Shown: positions 35,701-43,816 of the stretch, piece after piece | Layout of the letters: each line of letters begins with the position of its first letter | Numbering within the stretch: the stretch's first letter is position 1 | From: Emticicia sp. C21 | GTDB lineage: Bacteria; Bacteroidota; Bacteroidia; Cytophagales; Spirosomataceae | Assembly (NCBI RefSeq): GCF_003418935.1 | Contig: NZ_QVMT01000002.1 | Coordinates: forward strand, 620,001 to 684,000 | Reading direction: 5' to 3' | Length of the DNA stretch: 64,000 nucleotides | The notes under the pieces: generated by a model | Seen by the model: only the letters and a program-made list of their open reading frames with translations | What the model was told of the DNA's origin: nothing | Database searches by the model: none | Position numbers and translations under genes: made by a program

Positions 35701-36154
35701 CAGAAATATTCAAACCCGCCGATTTACCCATCAAACCAGAAGCAATATCTGGTGGGGCAGCTTGTACTAAATCTTTAGAAGCGATCTTTTGCGCAGAATA
35801 ACCGATTGATTTCGACTCTCTTTTAATACCTAAGGCAGTTACTACCACCTCATTCAATTGTTTGCTATCTTCTACTAATTCGATATCGACAATTGAGCGC
35901 CCGTTTACTTCAATATTCTGGGTAGCAAAACCAATGAACGAAACCACTAATGTAGTTTTAGAATTAGGGATACTTAAAGAGTATTTTCCTTCAGGGTCTG
36001 TTACAGTTCCATTGTTTGTCCCTTTTACGGTTACCGAAACACCAGGTATGGGTTCTCCTCCGGAAGTTACCTTACCTGTTACGGTCTGTGCTAATACCGG
36101 CAGGCTAAAGCCCATCAATAGTATCAGCACCAACTTTGGTAAAAAATTTCTCAT
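32759..36154 (-). CDS. SusC/RagA TonB-linked outer-membrane transporter
   Basis: 1131 residues. Signal peptide, then a carboxypeptidase-like domain (about 25-105: VTGKVTSGGEPIPGVSVTVKGTNNG). The TonB-box-like/plug start is NEVVVTALGIKRESKSIGYS. The plug (about 110-250) contains GSQRIVIRGNNSILGTNQPLIVVDGIQV and AALYGARGANGVIMITSKKG, the SusC signatures. The C-terminal barrel ends in a Phe-rich strand (DLGFSLKARL). Imports oligosaccharides into the periplasm with SusD. Together with ROK and the CAZymes opposite, it defines the glycan locus. Confidence 0.96.
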   Translation of the reverse strand: MRNFLPKLVLILLMGFSLPVLAQTVTGKVTSGGEPIPGVSVTVKGTNNGTVTDPEGKYSLSIPNSKTTLVVSFIGFATQNIEVNGRSIVDIELVEDSKQLNEVVVTALGIKRESKSIGYSAQKIASKDLVQAAPPDIASGLMGKSAGLNISVPNGVQGGSQRIVIRGNNSILGTNQPLIVVDGIQVQNDPIGDTGSSTRKSSDVTSPKDWGSFLNFINTDDVEDITVLKGANAAALYGARGANGVIMITSKKGGKREGFGLDYSFSSLSTTAYRYMDMQNSYGYGAASALWSATQPFPTANGQPRYPGNYPWDAQDVNNNYRSGGPIPGGYSSWDIFSWYGPSSSWGHKLDGTEITWWDGVKRKWEAQPDNRKAYFQTGNTNRHNLSFSGGGDYGTLRVGLTRLDNKAIVPNSNYDQTNVNIGSSLNISKKVKAEITGSYTNYNRLNTPESANDNGWANFMIHGMSRDYIPLELDTYKNADGSKNLFDQSSPFKYYPYNNNAFKDMFWKFFENNQRLSRNQLLGSIRLSADVTPWLNLAGRASINNATTGIESKNTPVDVAGIQGSYGMETIANQDLNFEAFTTLHKDGLFGSKFNGSLLIGNSALRSRSHGINTLNSGNFDVPFKYYLNNNLDKTKITTSESRYDLNLNSLFGIADLSYNNYLFLQLTGRNDWSSTLPIATSSYFFPSGSLSFVFTEAIDAFKNQNVLSYGKLKVSLAQSANGASPYMTQYTYNTSTITNTINGTAATSFGGLPVRSLQTTLPPAGLLQPQRNKSFEIGTELGFLNGKLSAELTYYQTRATSQILSSSLATSSGATAVTFNTGELSNKGFEFIIRATPINSGSFRWDLGLNGAHNQNKVISLADGIERYPLADLWGTNGALMYVKAGENYGTIYGYDYTYINGQKVVQKVLDKTTGAVVGTQYVTTADPVAIGNTTPKLTGGLSNTFRYKNFSLYILTDFKWGGDIYSADYGASMGHGLSPSTLAERDGGGLPYTYPDGSTANHGVILEGVFGDGTKNTDVVHYMYKYAGQYMGWSNVKMPRSNLIFENSWAKLRELNLTYSVPSAIVKRTGFLQGLDVSFVGRNLFYLFTTLPDRMNPEAINGIGNAQGFQWSQYPGTRDLGFSLKARL

Positions 36155-36841
36155 ATAATTTGACTTGGGTTAAAAATGATTGCTTTAAAAGTTCTTGATT
36201 AATTCTCTCGCAAATGCTTTGTAAATCTGGGCAAATCGAGGGAAGCTTATAAAATGCCGCTTCCGGACTTATTTAATAAAGAAGCAACGAAGTAATGTTT
36301 AGAGAATATTACCTACTATATACTTTGCTTCCATAGTGAGGTGAGGTTTTTGTAAATTTTAGCGATATTTTGACGATTTAGGGTTAAACATTCTTAACAG
36401 TACTAAAATATAAGTCTCTGTAATCCTGATAAGAATACCAGAGTAAACATGCGTAAAAGGTTATAGTTACTGAGTGGATTTAAGAATGTGGGTTAAAGCT
36501 GTTGTCTGAAATAGCTGTTGTTCAGGTTAGCTTTAAGTTAAGACATTTTTAAAAAAATATTAAATGTGGTTACAAACATAAATAAAAATTATTTAATAAA
36601 AAGTAATTATTAAATTTTTTTAAGAATATAGGATATCTTATTAAATTTTGTATGATATTTAGGCTTGATTTACAAAAAATAGCTTTGTGGTAAGAAGTCG
36701 TAGCATTTTTTTAATAAATTGCTTAGTATTTTTTAAAATTCAGACCCCTAAGCTAAACCAGACATCTACTTGCCTACCTTTTACATTGCTCGCTTGGGTA
36801 TGCACAGTATGAGCCTAACCTTATTTAACTATAAAAAACCT
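36155..36841. other. Long AT-rich divergent intergenic region of the glycan locus
   Basis: About 690 bases separate susC (minus) from the ROK regulator (plus). I see no gene. On the minus strand CAAACATA at 36573-36580 gives an exact TATGTTTG -7 box, about 420 bases before susC. On the plus strand TAGCTTTG at 36680 faces the ROK gene. The region probably holds both promoters and operator sites for ROK. Confidence 0.5.
36680..36687 (+). promoter_or_regulatory. -7 box TAGCTTTG before the ROK regulator
   Basis: Exact TAnnTTTG match, 154 bases before the start chosen at 36842. Only a weak TTG (36665-36667) is near, at too short a spacing for a -33 element. Confidence 0.45.
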
Positions 36842-38077
36842 ATGTCAGAAGTTACCCTCGATAACGAGATTGAAGTGACCAGTAAAGAATCGGTCATTGA
36901 TATCAAAAAAAACAAACAAAAAAAAGGAATCGTATCTGAACTGTATTTCAACGAAACCAATACCATCTCCGAACTATCTCACTCCTTACACATCAGTATC
37001 CCTTCTATCACTGCCCTTATTGAAGAATTAGTGGAAGAAAAATGGATTGTTGAAACAGGTTTTGGCGTATCCAAGCAAGGGCGTCGTCCTGCTATTTATG
37101 GTATTAATCCCAAAGAGAAGTTTGTATTGGTATTAGATATTAATACGCATGATACTAAAGTCTTTATCCTGAATCTGCGCAATCAGGTGATATTTACACA
37201 AATATTCGATTTACAATTAAAAAATAACCCCTCTTTTCTGGAGACCCTCTTTACTTTAGTTGATAGTGTAGTAGAGCAGAAAATTACGAAAGGCAAAAAA
37301 CTGATTGCTTTGGGTGTATCTATGCCGGGTCTGATAAACAAGAATACGGGAATTAACTATACATATAAAAGCCTGAATAGTGAGAATAAGTCGTTAGGTA
37401 AGTCATTGGAAGAACATTTTAAACTCCCGACGAGTGTCATCAACGACTCTAAGGCAAATGCTTTTGGTGAGTATCGTTTCGGCTTGGCCAAAGGCAAACA
37501 TCATGTAGTATCTATCAACGTCGACTGGGGTATTGGTTTGGGTGTAGTAGTGAATGGAGAGATTTTCGATGGGGCGTCAGGTTTTGCAGGTGAGTTAGGG
37601 CATATTCAGGTGAATCCTGAAGGCGTACTTTGTACTTGTGGCAAGGTGGGCTGTCTGGATACTATTACTTCAGCTTCTTCCTTATTAAAGAATATCAAAG
37701 ATGGCCTGCGCCAGGGCAAAGTATCAAAACTGGGAGAATATAAAGATCGTATTGAAGATATCAACCTCGAAATGGTAATTGAAGCTGCCCAGCAGGGAGA
37801 TGCCTTTGCCATTGATATTATTCATAATATTGGTTTAGAATTGGGCAAAGGTCTTTCAATAGCGGTACATTTATTTAACCCTCAGATTATCATTATTGAT
37901 GGGGTATTGTCAAAAGCACAGAAACTAATCGTGAACCCGATTGAGCATGCCATCAACAAATACTGTCTGACCGATTTCAAAGAAGATTTAAGAATCGAAA
38001 TTTCGCAATTGGGCGAAAACGCCAAAATATACGGTGTACATACCTACGTAGTAGAAAATTTGTTGAAAACAGCCTAA
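36842..38077 (+). CDS. ROK-family transcriptional regulator
   Basis: 411 residues from the ATG at 36842; in-frame starts at 36770 (TTG) and 36800 (ATG) would add 24 or 14 residues. N-terminal winged helix: KGIVSELYFNETNTISELSHSLHISIPSITALIEEL. The ROK sugar-kinase-like domain follows, with the ATP-type motif LVLDINTHDTKVFI and the signature GELGHIQVNPEGVLCTCGKVGCLDTITS (zinc ligands C-x-C-x4-C type). The usual GCxE glutamate is Asp here. Probably senses a sugar and controls the locus; ligand is unknown. It is 10 bases upstream of the sulfatase. Confidence 0.9.
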   Translation: MSEVTLDNEIEVTSKESVIDIKKNKQKKGIVSELYFNETNTISELSHSLHISIPSITALIEELVEEKWIVETGFGVSKQGRRPAIYGINPKEKFVLVLDINTHDTKVFILNLRNQVIFTQIFDLQLKNNPSFLETLFTLVDSVVEQKITKGKKLIALGVSMPGLINKNTGINYTYKSLNSENKSLGKSLEEHFKLPTSVINDSKANAFGEYRFGLAKGKHHVVSINVDWGIGLGVVVNGEIFDGASGFAGELGHIQVNPEGVLCTCGKVGCLDTITSASSLLKNIKDGLRQGKVSKLGEYKDRIEDINLEMVIEAAQQGDAFAIDIIHNIGLELGKGLSIAVHLFNPQIIIIDGVLSKAQKLIVNPIEHAINKYCLTDFKEDLRIEISQLGENAKIYGVHTYVVENLLKTA

Positions 38078-38087
38078 TGACCAGTCA

Positions 38088-39620
38088 ATGAAAAGATATC
38101 TACTTAAGGCATTCGTCTTTATTATGCTGGCTTTTTCATTTTCCTCTTTCAATCAGAAAAAAACTGCCCCAATCCGGCCGAATATTCTGATTATTTTTTC
38201 TGACGACCATGCTTTGCAGGCCATTAGTGCCTATGGCAGTCCACATATTAAAACCCCGAATATTGACAGAATTGCCAGAGATGGAGCTATTTTCAGGAAT
38301 ATGTTCTGTACCAACTCTATCTGTGGGCCAAGCGGGGCTACCTTGCTGACTGGCAAGTTCAGTCATAAAAACGGGCATATTAATAATAAAACTAAGTTTG
38401 ATACGAATCAGGATATTTTTCCGAAGCATTTACAGGAAGCAGGCTATGAAACCGGCTGGATTGGTAAATGGCACCTGGTGAATCAACCGAAATTCTTTAA
38501 TTATTGGTCAATTCTGCCAGGTCAGGGATCTTATTATAATCCTGATTTTATTGAGATGGACGGACAAACCCGTCGGCAGGAGGGATATGCCTCTGATATT
38601 ATTGCAGGCAGAGCGATAGATTGGTTGCAGAATAAACATGATATGGCTAAACCTTTTTGCCTGATTATTGGACAAAATGCACCACACCGTACGTGGTTAC
38701 CGGATACTGCCGATTTACATGCTTTCGATGGAGTAAAATTTAAAATGCCTGATACTTTCTACGATACCTATGAGGATAGAGTAGCGGCTGAAAGGCAAAA
38801 AATGCACATAGCCAAAGACCTGCGCATGGACTATGATCTGAAAGTAGATGATAACCATCTGCCTCATAAAAAACGCATGAATGAAGCGCAACTAAAAGCC
38901 TACAATGCCTATTATGAGCCATTGAATGAACAATTCAAAAAGCAAAACCTGACAGGCAAGGTATTAGATGAATGGAAGTTCCAGCGCTATATGCACGATT
39001 ATATGGCTTGCGTAAAATCTCTTGACAGAAACATTGGAAAGGTATTAGATTATTTAGAAAAAAACGGTTTAACCGAAAATACGCTGATTGTCTGTGCTTC
39101 TGACCAGGGATTTTATCTGGGTGAACATGGCTGGTTCGATAAGCGTTTTATGTACGAAGAATCCTTCCACGTGCCTTTAGTGATGAAATATCCGAAATTG
39201 ATAAAAAAAGGCACGGTAGTCAATAGCTTCGCTCAGAACATTGATTTTGCACCTACTTTTCTTGAATTAGCAGGAGTAAATGTCCCAAATGATATTCAGG
39301 GCAAGTCTTTAATGCCGCTCCTGAAAAATCAGAAACCAGCTTCGTGGCGAAAATCGTTGTATTATCATTATTACGAATACCCCGACGAGCATAATACAAT
39401 GCCACATTTCGGCGTGCGAACTGATCGCTATAAACTCATCAGATTTTATGATGATGGTGATTTCTGGGAATTATATGATTTAAAAACCGACCCGAAAGAA
39501 CTGAAAAATATCTATGCTTCTTCGCCAAAGGCTTTAGTAAATTCACTAAAGCAGGAATTAGAAAGATTGATTGCAGCGTATGACGATAAAGAAGCCGCGG
39601 AGATAGTAAAAAAGAAATAG
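38088..39620 (+). CDS. Sulfatase (S1 family), motif variant CGPSG
   Basis: 510 residues with an N-terminal hydrophobic signal. Belongs to the S1 formylglycine sulfatases: metal-binding SDDH (38-41), CGPSGATLLTG at 79-89, GKWH near residue 128, DQGFYLGEHGWFDKR around 343 and the KYKLI/ELYDLKTDP C-terminal block. The Cys79 should become formylglycine. The canonical CxPSR arginine is Gly83, which is unusual and may affect maturation or activity. It resembles GlcNAc-6-sulfatase-like or mucin-type sulfatases. Directly after ROK (10 bases), so co-transcribed with it. Confidence 0.88.
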   Translation: MKRYLLKAFVFIMLAFSFSSFNQKKTAPIRPNILIIFSDDHALQAISAYGSPHIKTPNIDRIARDGAIFRNMFCTNSICGPSGATLLTGKFSHKNGHINNKTKFDTNQDIFPKHLQEAGYETGWIGKWHLVNQPKFFNYWSILPGQGSYYNPDFIEMDGQTRRQEGYASDIIAGRAIDWLQNKHDMAKPFCLIIGQNAPHRTWLPDTADLHAFDGVKFKMPDTFYDTYEDRVAAERQKMHIAKDLRMDYDLKVDDNHLPHKKRMNEAQLKAYNAYYEPLNEQFKKQNLTGKVLDEWKFQRYMHDYMACVKSLDRNIGKVLDYLEKNGLTENTLIVCASDQGFYLGEHGWFDKRFMYEESFHVPLVMKYPKLIKKGTVVNSFAQNIDFAPTFLELAGVNVPNDIQGKSLMPLLKNQKPASWRKSLYYHYYEYPDEHNTMPHFGVRTDRYKLIRFYDDGDFWELYDLKTDPKELKNIYASSPKALVNSLKQELERLIAAYDDKEAAEIVKKK

Positions 39621-39627
39621 AGCCATA

Positions 39628-39791
39628 AGAGTATGTTTAAACTTTATGATTCGACCTGCAAAGGTCATCTTTTTCAGCAATACTGCGTTGCATTTTTTCG
39701 ATGTAGCTGCTGGCTACATCTGCAAAATGCGCCTTGTCTAGCAGAAAAATCTGAACTTTTCGGTCAGAATAACAAAATTTAAATATACTCT
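39628..39791. repeat. MITE-like imperfect palindrome of about 164 bases
   Basis: The region between sulfatase and GH125 is one long imperfect inverted repeat. Its ends, AGAGTATGTTTAAACTTT (from 39628) and the complement of AAATTTAAATATACTCT (to 39791), form ~18-base terminal inverted repeats. The middle has GATGTAGC at 39700-39707 and GCTACATC at 39713-39720 around a 5-base loop, and intermediate segments such as GACC..AAAGGTC also pair. It has no coding capacity. Looks like a non-autonomous transposon remnant or a large hairpin. The GH125 start codon is 25 bases after it. Confidence 0.7.
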
Positions 39792-39815
39792 AAGATTTAA
39801 CCCTAACCTGAACAA

Positions 39816-41240
39816 ATGCAAAACCCTGATAGAAGAACTTTCATTAAAACCACCGCTCTTGCCGGAATCGGTATGATGGCGGGTAATACGACATTTGCTG
39901 CTGATTTCCCAACGGTGCGTGTAGCGCCCGGCAAAAGAAACTTCACCAGTCCCGTGATTGAAGCTACCATTCAACGCATGAAATCGTCGATTAAAGATGC
40001 TGAACTGGGCTGGTTGTTTGAGAATTGTTTTCCGAATACTTTAGATACGACAGTCATTTTTAAAGCCAAAAATGGCAGACCAGATACATTTGTGATTACA
40101 GGTGATATTCATGCCATGTGGTTGCGCGATAGTTCAGCACAGGTATGGCCTTATTTACCTTTAATCAAACAAGACCCCAGGCTCAAAGATTTAATAGCCG
40201 GAGTTATTAACCGTCAGACAGAATGTATTCTGATTGACCCATATGCCAATGCATTTAACGATGGCCCCGGTAAATCAGAGTGGATGTCAGATCATACCAA
40301 TATGAAGCCCGAGCTCCATGAGCGCAAATGGGAGTTAGATTCATTGTGTTACACGGTTCGACTGGCTTACCATTATTGGAAAATATCAGGTGATACCAGT
40401 GTTTTTGATGCAAACTGGGTACAAGCCACCAAATTGATTATTGCTACCTGCCGTGTACAACAACGTCTCACAGATAGAGGACCATACCATTTTGGTCGTA
40501 CCACCTCATGGTCGACAGATACTGTGCCGGGTAATGGTTATGGAAATAATACTAAACCAAATGGTTTAATTCATAGCATATTCCGCCCGTCTGATGATGC
40601 TACGTTATATCCATTCCTGATTCCTTCCAATTTATTTGCTGTAGCTTCTTTCCGCCAGTTAGCAGAGATTTCAGAAAAAGTCATTAAGGATGCCGCATTT
40701 GCTAAAGAATGCACAGCCTTTGCCAATCAGGTGGAAGCAGCTATTAAGAAATTTGCCATTATCAGCCATCCGGTTTATGGACAAATCTATGCGATGGAAG
40801 TCGATGGTTTTGGTAATCGCTTGTTGCAGGATGATGCCAATGTTCCAAATCTTCTAAGCTTGCCATATCTGGGAGTAGTAAAAGCAACTGACCCTATTTA
40901 TCAGAATACCCGGCGTTTTGTGTTAAGCGATAGCAATCCTTATTTCTTCAAAGGTAAAGCCGCTGAGGGTATCGGTAGCCCCCATACACTTGTTAACCAG
41001 ATATGGCCGATGAGTATCATTACGCGAGCCATGACCTCCAACAACGACCAGGAGATTCTGGCACAATTACGCTTTCTGAAAAATACCCATGCAGGTACAG
41101 GCTTTATGCACGAATCGTTCGATAAAGACGACGCCGGCAAATTTACCCGCAAATGGTTTGCCTGGGCAAATACCCTCTTCGGTGAATTGATATTAAAAAT
41201 TGAACGCGAGCGCCAACATTTATTGAAACAGAATCTTTAA
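39816..41240 (+). CDS. GH125 exo-alpha-1,6-mannosidase
   Basis: 474 residues. A twin-arginine signal (DRRTFIKTTALAGIGMMAG) exports it folded. The domain matches GH125, metal-independent enzymes that release alpha-1,6-linked mannose from N-glycans: VITGDIHAMWLRDSSAQVWPY (near 93-113), SEWMSDHTNMKPELHERKWELDSLCY and MHESFDKDDAGKFTRKWFAWANTLFGELI at the end. Within the locus it would trim the mannose core branch. Follows the palindrome element and may have its own promoter. Confidence 0.92.
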   Translation: MQNPDRRTFIKTTALAGIGMMAGNTTFAADFPTVRVAPGKRNFTSPVIEATIQRMKSSIKDAELGWLFENCFPNTLDTTVIFKAKNGRPDTFVITGDIHAMWLRDSSAQVWPYLPLIKQDPRLKDLIAGVINRQTECILIDPYANAFNDGPGKSEWMSDHTNMKPELHERKWELDSLCYTVRLAYHYWKISGDTSVFDANWVQATKLIIATCRVQQRLTDRGPYHFGRTTSWSTDTVPGNGYGNNTKPNGLIHSIFRPSDDATLYPFLIPSNLFAVASFRQLAEISEKVIKDAAFAKECTAFANQVEAAIKKFAIISHPVYGQIYAMEVDGFGNRLLQDDANVPNLLSLPYLGVVKATDPIYQNTRRFVLSDSNPYFFKGKAAEGIGSPHTLVNQIWPMSIITRAMTSNNDQEILAQLRFLKNTHAGTGFMHESFDKDDAGKFTRKWFAWANTLFGELILKIERERQHLLKQNL

Positions 41241-41311
41241 TGTATCATGAGATTGTATCTCGTATTAAAACATACGCAAATAAATAATTTAGAATAATAT
41301 AGTGAGTGGAA

Positions 41312-41394
41312 AACCCCACCCCAACCCTCCCCAACAATGGGGAGGGAGTAAAAATCCCCTTCCCCATTGTTGGGGAAGGGTTAGGGATGGGGTT
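41312..41394. repeat. G-rich/C-rich hairpin with quadruplex potential
   Basis: The two arms, 41312-41346 and 41356-41394, are nearly complementary over about 35 bases, separated by 9 bases (AGTAAAAAT). The 3' arm has four G-runs, GGGGAAGGGTTAGGGATGGGG positions 41372-41392, and the 5' arm has C-runs so that the complementary strand has the same. Each strand can therefore fold a G-quadruplex instead of a hairpin. No T-run follows. Its sequence is unlike any gene; it looks like a mobile repeat or a regulatory hairpin. It lies 27 bases before GH29. Confidence 0.75.
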
Positions 41395-41420
41395 CTTTCC
41401 TTCCTCCAAATCCTAAGCAA

Positions 41421-42854
41421 ATGAAGAAAATAGTAGTAGGCCTTATGGTGCTATTGGGGCAAACCCTTTTTGCGCAACAACATTCTGAACAGAATCATGA
41501 CAAATACGTGGTTCCGAGTGACCCTAAGGTGAAAGAAAAACTCAACCGATGGCAGAATGTAAAATTTGGTTTAATGATGCACTGGGGTACTTATAGCCAA
41601 TGGGGTATCGTAGAAAGCTGGAGCCTTTGCCCGGAAGATGAAGGCTGGTGTGAGCGCAGAGGACCTTATAAAGACAATTGGTATGAGTACAAAAAAGCTT
41701 ATGAAAATCTGCCAAAAACCTTTAATCCTGTTCAGTTTAATCCTGAAAAATGGTCGGCTGCAGCTAAGAATGCAGGGATGAAATACCTGGTTTTTACCAC
41801 TAAGCACCATGATGGTTTTGCTATGTTTGATACCAAGCATAGTGATTATAAAATCACCAATACCCCTTTTGCTTCTAATCCAAGAAGTAATGTAGCTAAA
41901 GAGATTTTCGGCGCATTCCGCAAAGATGATTTTATGATTGGCGCTTATTTTTCTAAACCAGACTGGCATACAGATGACTATTGGTGGTCATATTTCCCTC
42001 CGAAAGACCGTAATCCATCCTACCATCCTGCCAAATATCCTGAGAAATGGAGGAGCTTCAAGCAATTTACCTATAATCAGATTGAAGAATTGATGAGTGA
42101 TTATGGTAAAATGGATATTCTTTGGTTAGATGGGGGTTGGGTGCGTCCATTCTCAAGCATTGATACCTCTGTATCCTGGCAAAAAACGATTCCTTTCGAT
42201 CAGGATATTGATATGGCACGCATTGCTAAAATGGGAAGAGAGCATCAACCGGGCTTATTGGTAGTAGATAGAACAGTAAGTGGGGAATTTGAAAACTATG
42301 TAACGCCAGAGCAACAAATCCCTGACCATTACATGCCAATTCCTTGGGAAACCTGTATGACTATGGGTGATTCGTGGAGCTATATCCCTAAGGAAAATTT
42401 CAAACCTGCCCGAAAATTAATCCATATTCTGACAGACGTAGTATCAAAAAATGGTAACTTGCTATTGAATATCGCTCCAAGTCCGCAGGGAGATTTCTAT
42501 GCTGAAGCTTATCAGCGCTTAGAAGAAATCGGAAAATGGATGAAAGTAAACAGCGAGGCGATTTACAATACCAGAGGCGATAACGAAATAGGCAAACAAA
42601 ACAAACTGGTGTTTACGCACAATGCCAATACCACTTACGCCATTTATAGAGCAGATGAAGGCGAGAGCATTCCGACAAATATTGAAATAAGCAATCTGGC
42701 TTTATCAAAAAATACTTTAATTAGCCTTCTTGGTAGCAGCGAAAAGTTGAAATGGGTAGCGAAAGAGGGTAAAATAGTAGTAGAAATTCCGGAAAAAGCG
42801 AGAAAGGCAGCAGGTAGCAGCTATGCATGGGTATTGAAAATAGTAAGACAATAA
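41421..42854 (+). CDS. GH29 alpha-L-fucosidase
   Basis: 477 residues with a signal peptide (ending LFAQ). GH29 hallmarks: KFGLMMHWGTYS (48-59), TKHHDGFAMFDTKHSDY and the nucleophile region KMDILWLDGGWV with Asp237. Retaining exo-fucosidase; probably removes fucose (alpha1,3/4/6) from N-glycans. The core fucose blocks glycosylasparaginases, so this step would precede the enzyme at 43817. It leads the GH29-phosphoesterase-asparaginase run, with 12 bases to the next gene. Confidence 0.93.
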   Translation: MKKIVVGLMVLLGQTLFAQQHSEQNHDKYVVPSDPKVKEKLNRWQNVKFGLMMHWGTYSQWGIVESWSLCPEDEGWCERRGPYKDNWYEYKKAYENLPKTFNPVQFNPEKWSAAAKNAGMKYLVFTTKHHDGFAMFDTKHSDYKITNTPFASNPRSNVAKEIFGAFRKDDFMIGAYFSKPDWHTDDYWWSYFPPKDRNPSYHPAKYPEKWRSFKQFTYNQIEELMSDYGKMDILWLDGGWVRPFSSIDTSVSWQKTIPFDQDIDMARIAKMGREHQPGLLVVDRTVSGEFENYVTPEQQIPDHYMPIPWETCMTMGDSWSYIPKENFKPARKLIHILTDVVSKNGNLLLNIAPSPQGDFYAEAYQRLEEIGKWMKVNSEAIYNTRGDNEIGKQNKLVFTHNANTTYAIYRADEGESIPTNIEISNLALSKNTLISLLGSSEKLKWVAKEGKIVVEIPEKARKAAGSSYAWVLKIVRQ

Positions 42855-42866
42855 ACCACCTTCTAT

Positions 42867-43784
42867 ATGAATCGTCGTCGTTTTCTGAGAAACAGTGCTA
42901 TGGCAGGTACATTAGCTGGTTTTGAAGCTACCGCTGCGCCTACCCGAAAAAAAGCATTAAGAGTAGCATATCTGAGCGATGTACACGTATTCCCGAGCCA
43001 GATAGCCGAGGAAGGCATGGCAAAGGCCTATCAGAGTGCCAATGCGCTTAACCCCAAACCGGATTTTATTATCAATGGGGGAGATGCTATTTTCGATGCA
43101 CTCGAAAAATCAAAAGACGAAACGCAGGTTCAGTTCAAGCTTTTTCAGAAGTTGCTGAAAGAGAACAATAAACTGGAAGTGAAACATATCATTGGTAACC
43201 ACGATATCTGGGGATGGTTTAGCAAATCCGAAGATGTAAAAGGTGATAGATTATATGGAAAGCAATGGGTAGTAGACGAATTTCAGATGACGAAAAGGTA
43301 TTATTCGTTTGAGAAAAAAGGCTGGAAATTTATCATTCTGGATTCCACTCAACTGAATCCTAAAGGTGGGTATATTGCCTATTTTGACCCCGAACAATTG
43401 GAATGGCTAAAGGCTGAACTGACAACCACGCCATCAAACCAATATATTTGTATTGCTTCTCATATCCCGATTTTATCTGCGGCATCAGGTTTATTTCTGA
43501 ATAAAAATCAGGAAAATGGCGATATTGTGATGCCTCGAAACCTGATACATACCGATGTGTTTGATATGGTGAAGCTATTTCGAAATTATCCGAATATCAA
43601 AACCTGTCTGAGCGGACATCTGCACATGCAGGAATCTCTGACTTATTGGGACTTGACTTATCTCAATAATGGTGCAGTTTCAGGCGGCTGGTGGAAAGGG
43701 GCTTTCAGAGATTTTGAACCTGCTTATGCCATACTCGATTTTTATGACGATGGCACATTTGAACGGAAATTTGTAAAATATTAA
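42867..43784 (+). CDS. Exported metallophosphoesterase
   Basis: 305 residues with a twin-arginine-like N-terminus (MNRRRFLRNSAMAG). The metal-binding motifs are intact: YLSDVHVFP (D35-H37 region), NGGDAIFD, IGNHDIWG and SGHLHMQE. Metallophosphoesterase fold; phosphodiesterase or phosphatase activity with unknown substrate. Its place among exo-glycosidases suggests removal of phosphate or phosphodiester caps from the glycan, which is inference. Confidence 0.88.
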   Translation: MNRRRFLRNSAMAGTLAGFEATAAPTRKKALRVAYLSDVHVFPSQIAEEGMAKAYQSANALNPKPDFIINGGDAIFDALEKSKDETQVQFKLFQKLLKENNKLEVKHIIGNHDIWGWFSKSEDVKGDRLYGKQWVVDEFQMTKRYYSFEKKGWKFIILDSTQLNPKGGYIAYFDPEQLEWLKAELTTTPSNQYICIASHIPILSAASGLFLNKNQENGDIVMPRNLIHTDVFDMVKLFRNYPNIKTCLSGHLHMQESLTYWDLTYLNNGAVSGGWWKGAFRDFEPAYAILDFYDDGTFERKFVKY

Positions 43785-43816
43785 TATACTCTTATAACCT
43801 ACGAACCAACAAACTG

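Noticed and set aside
41571-41969. 132-codon open frame antisense to GH29
   Set aside because: Shadow of the fucosidase gene, with no recognisable features.
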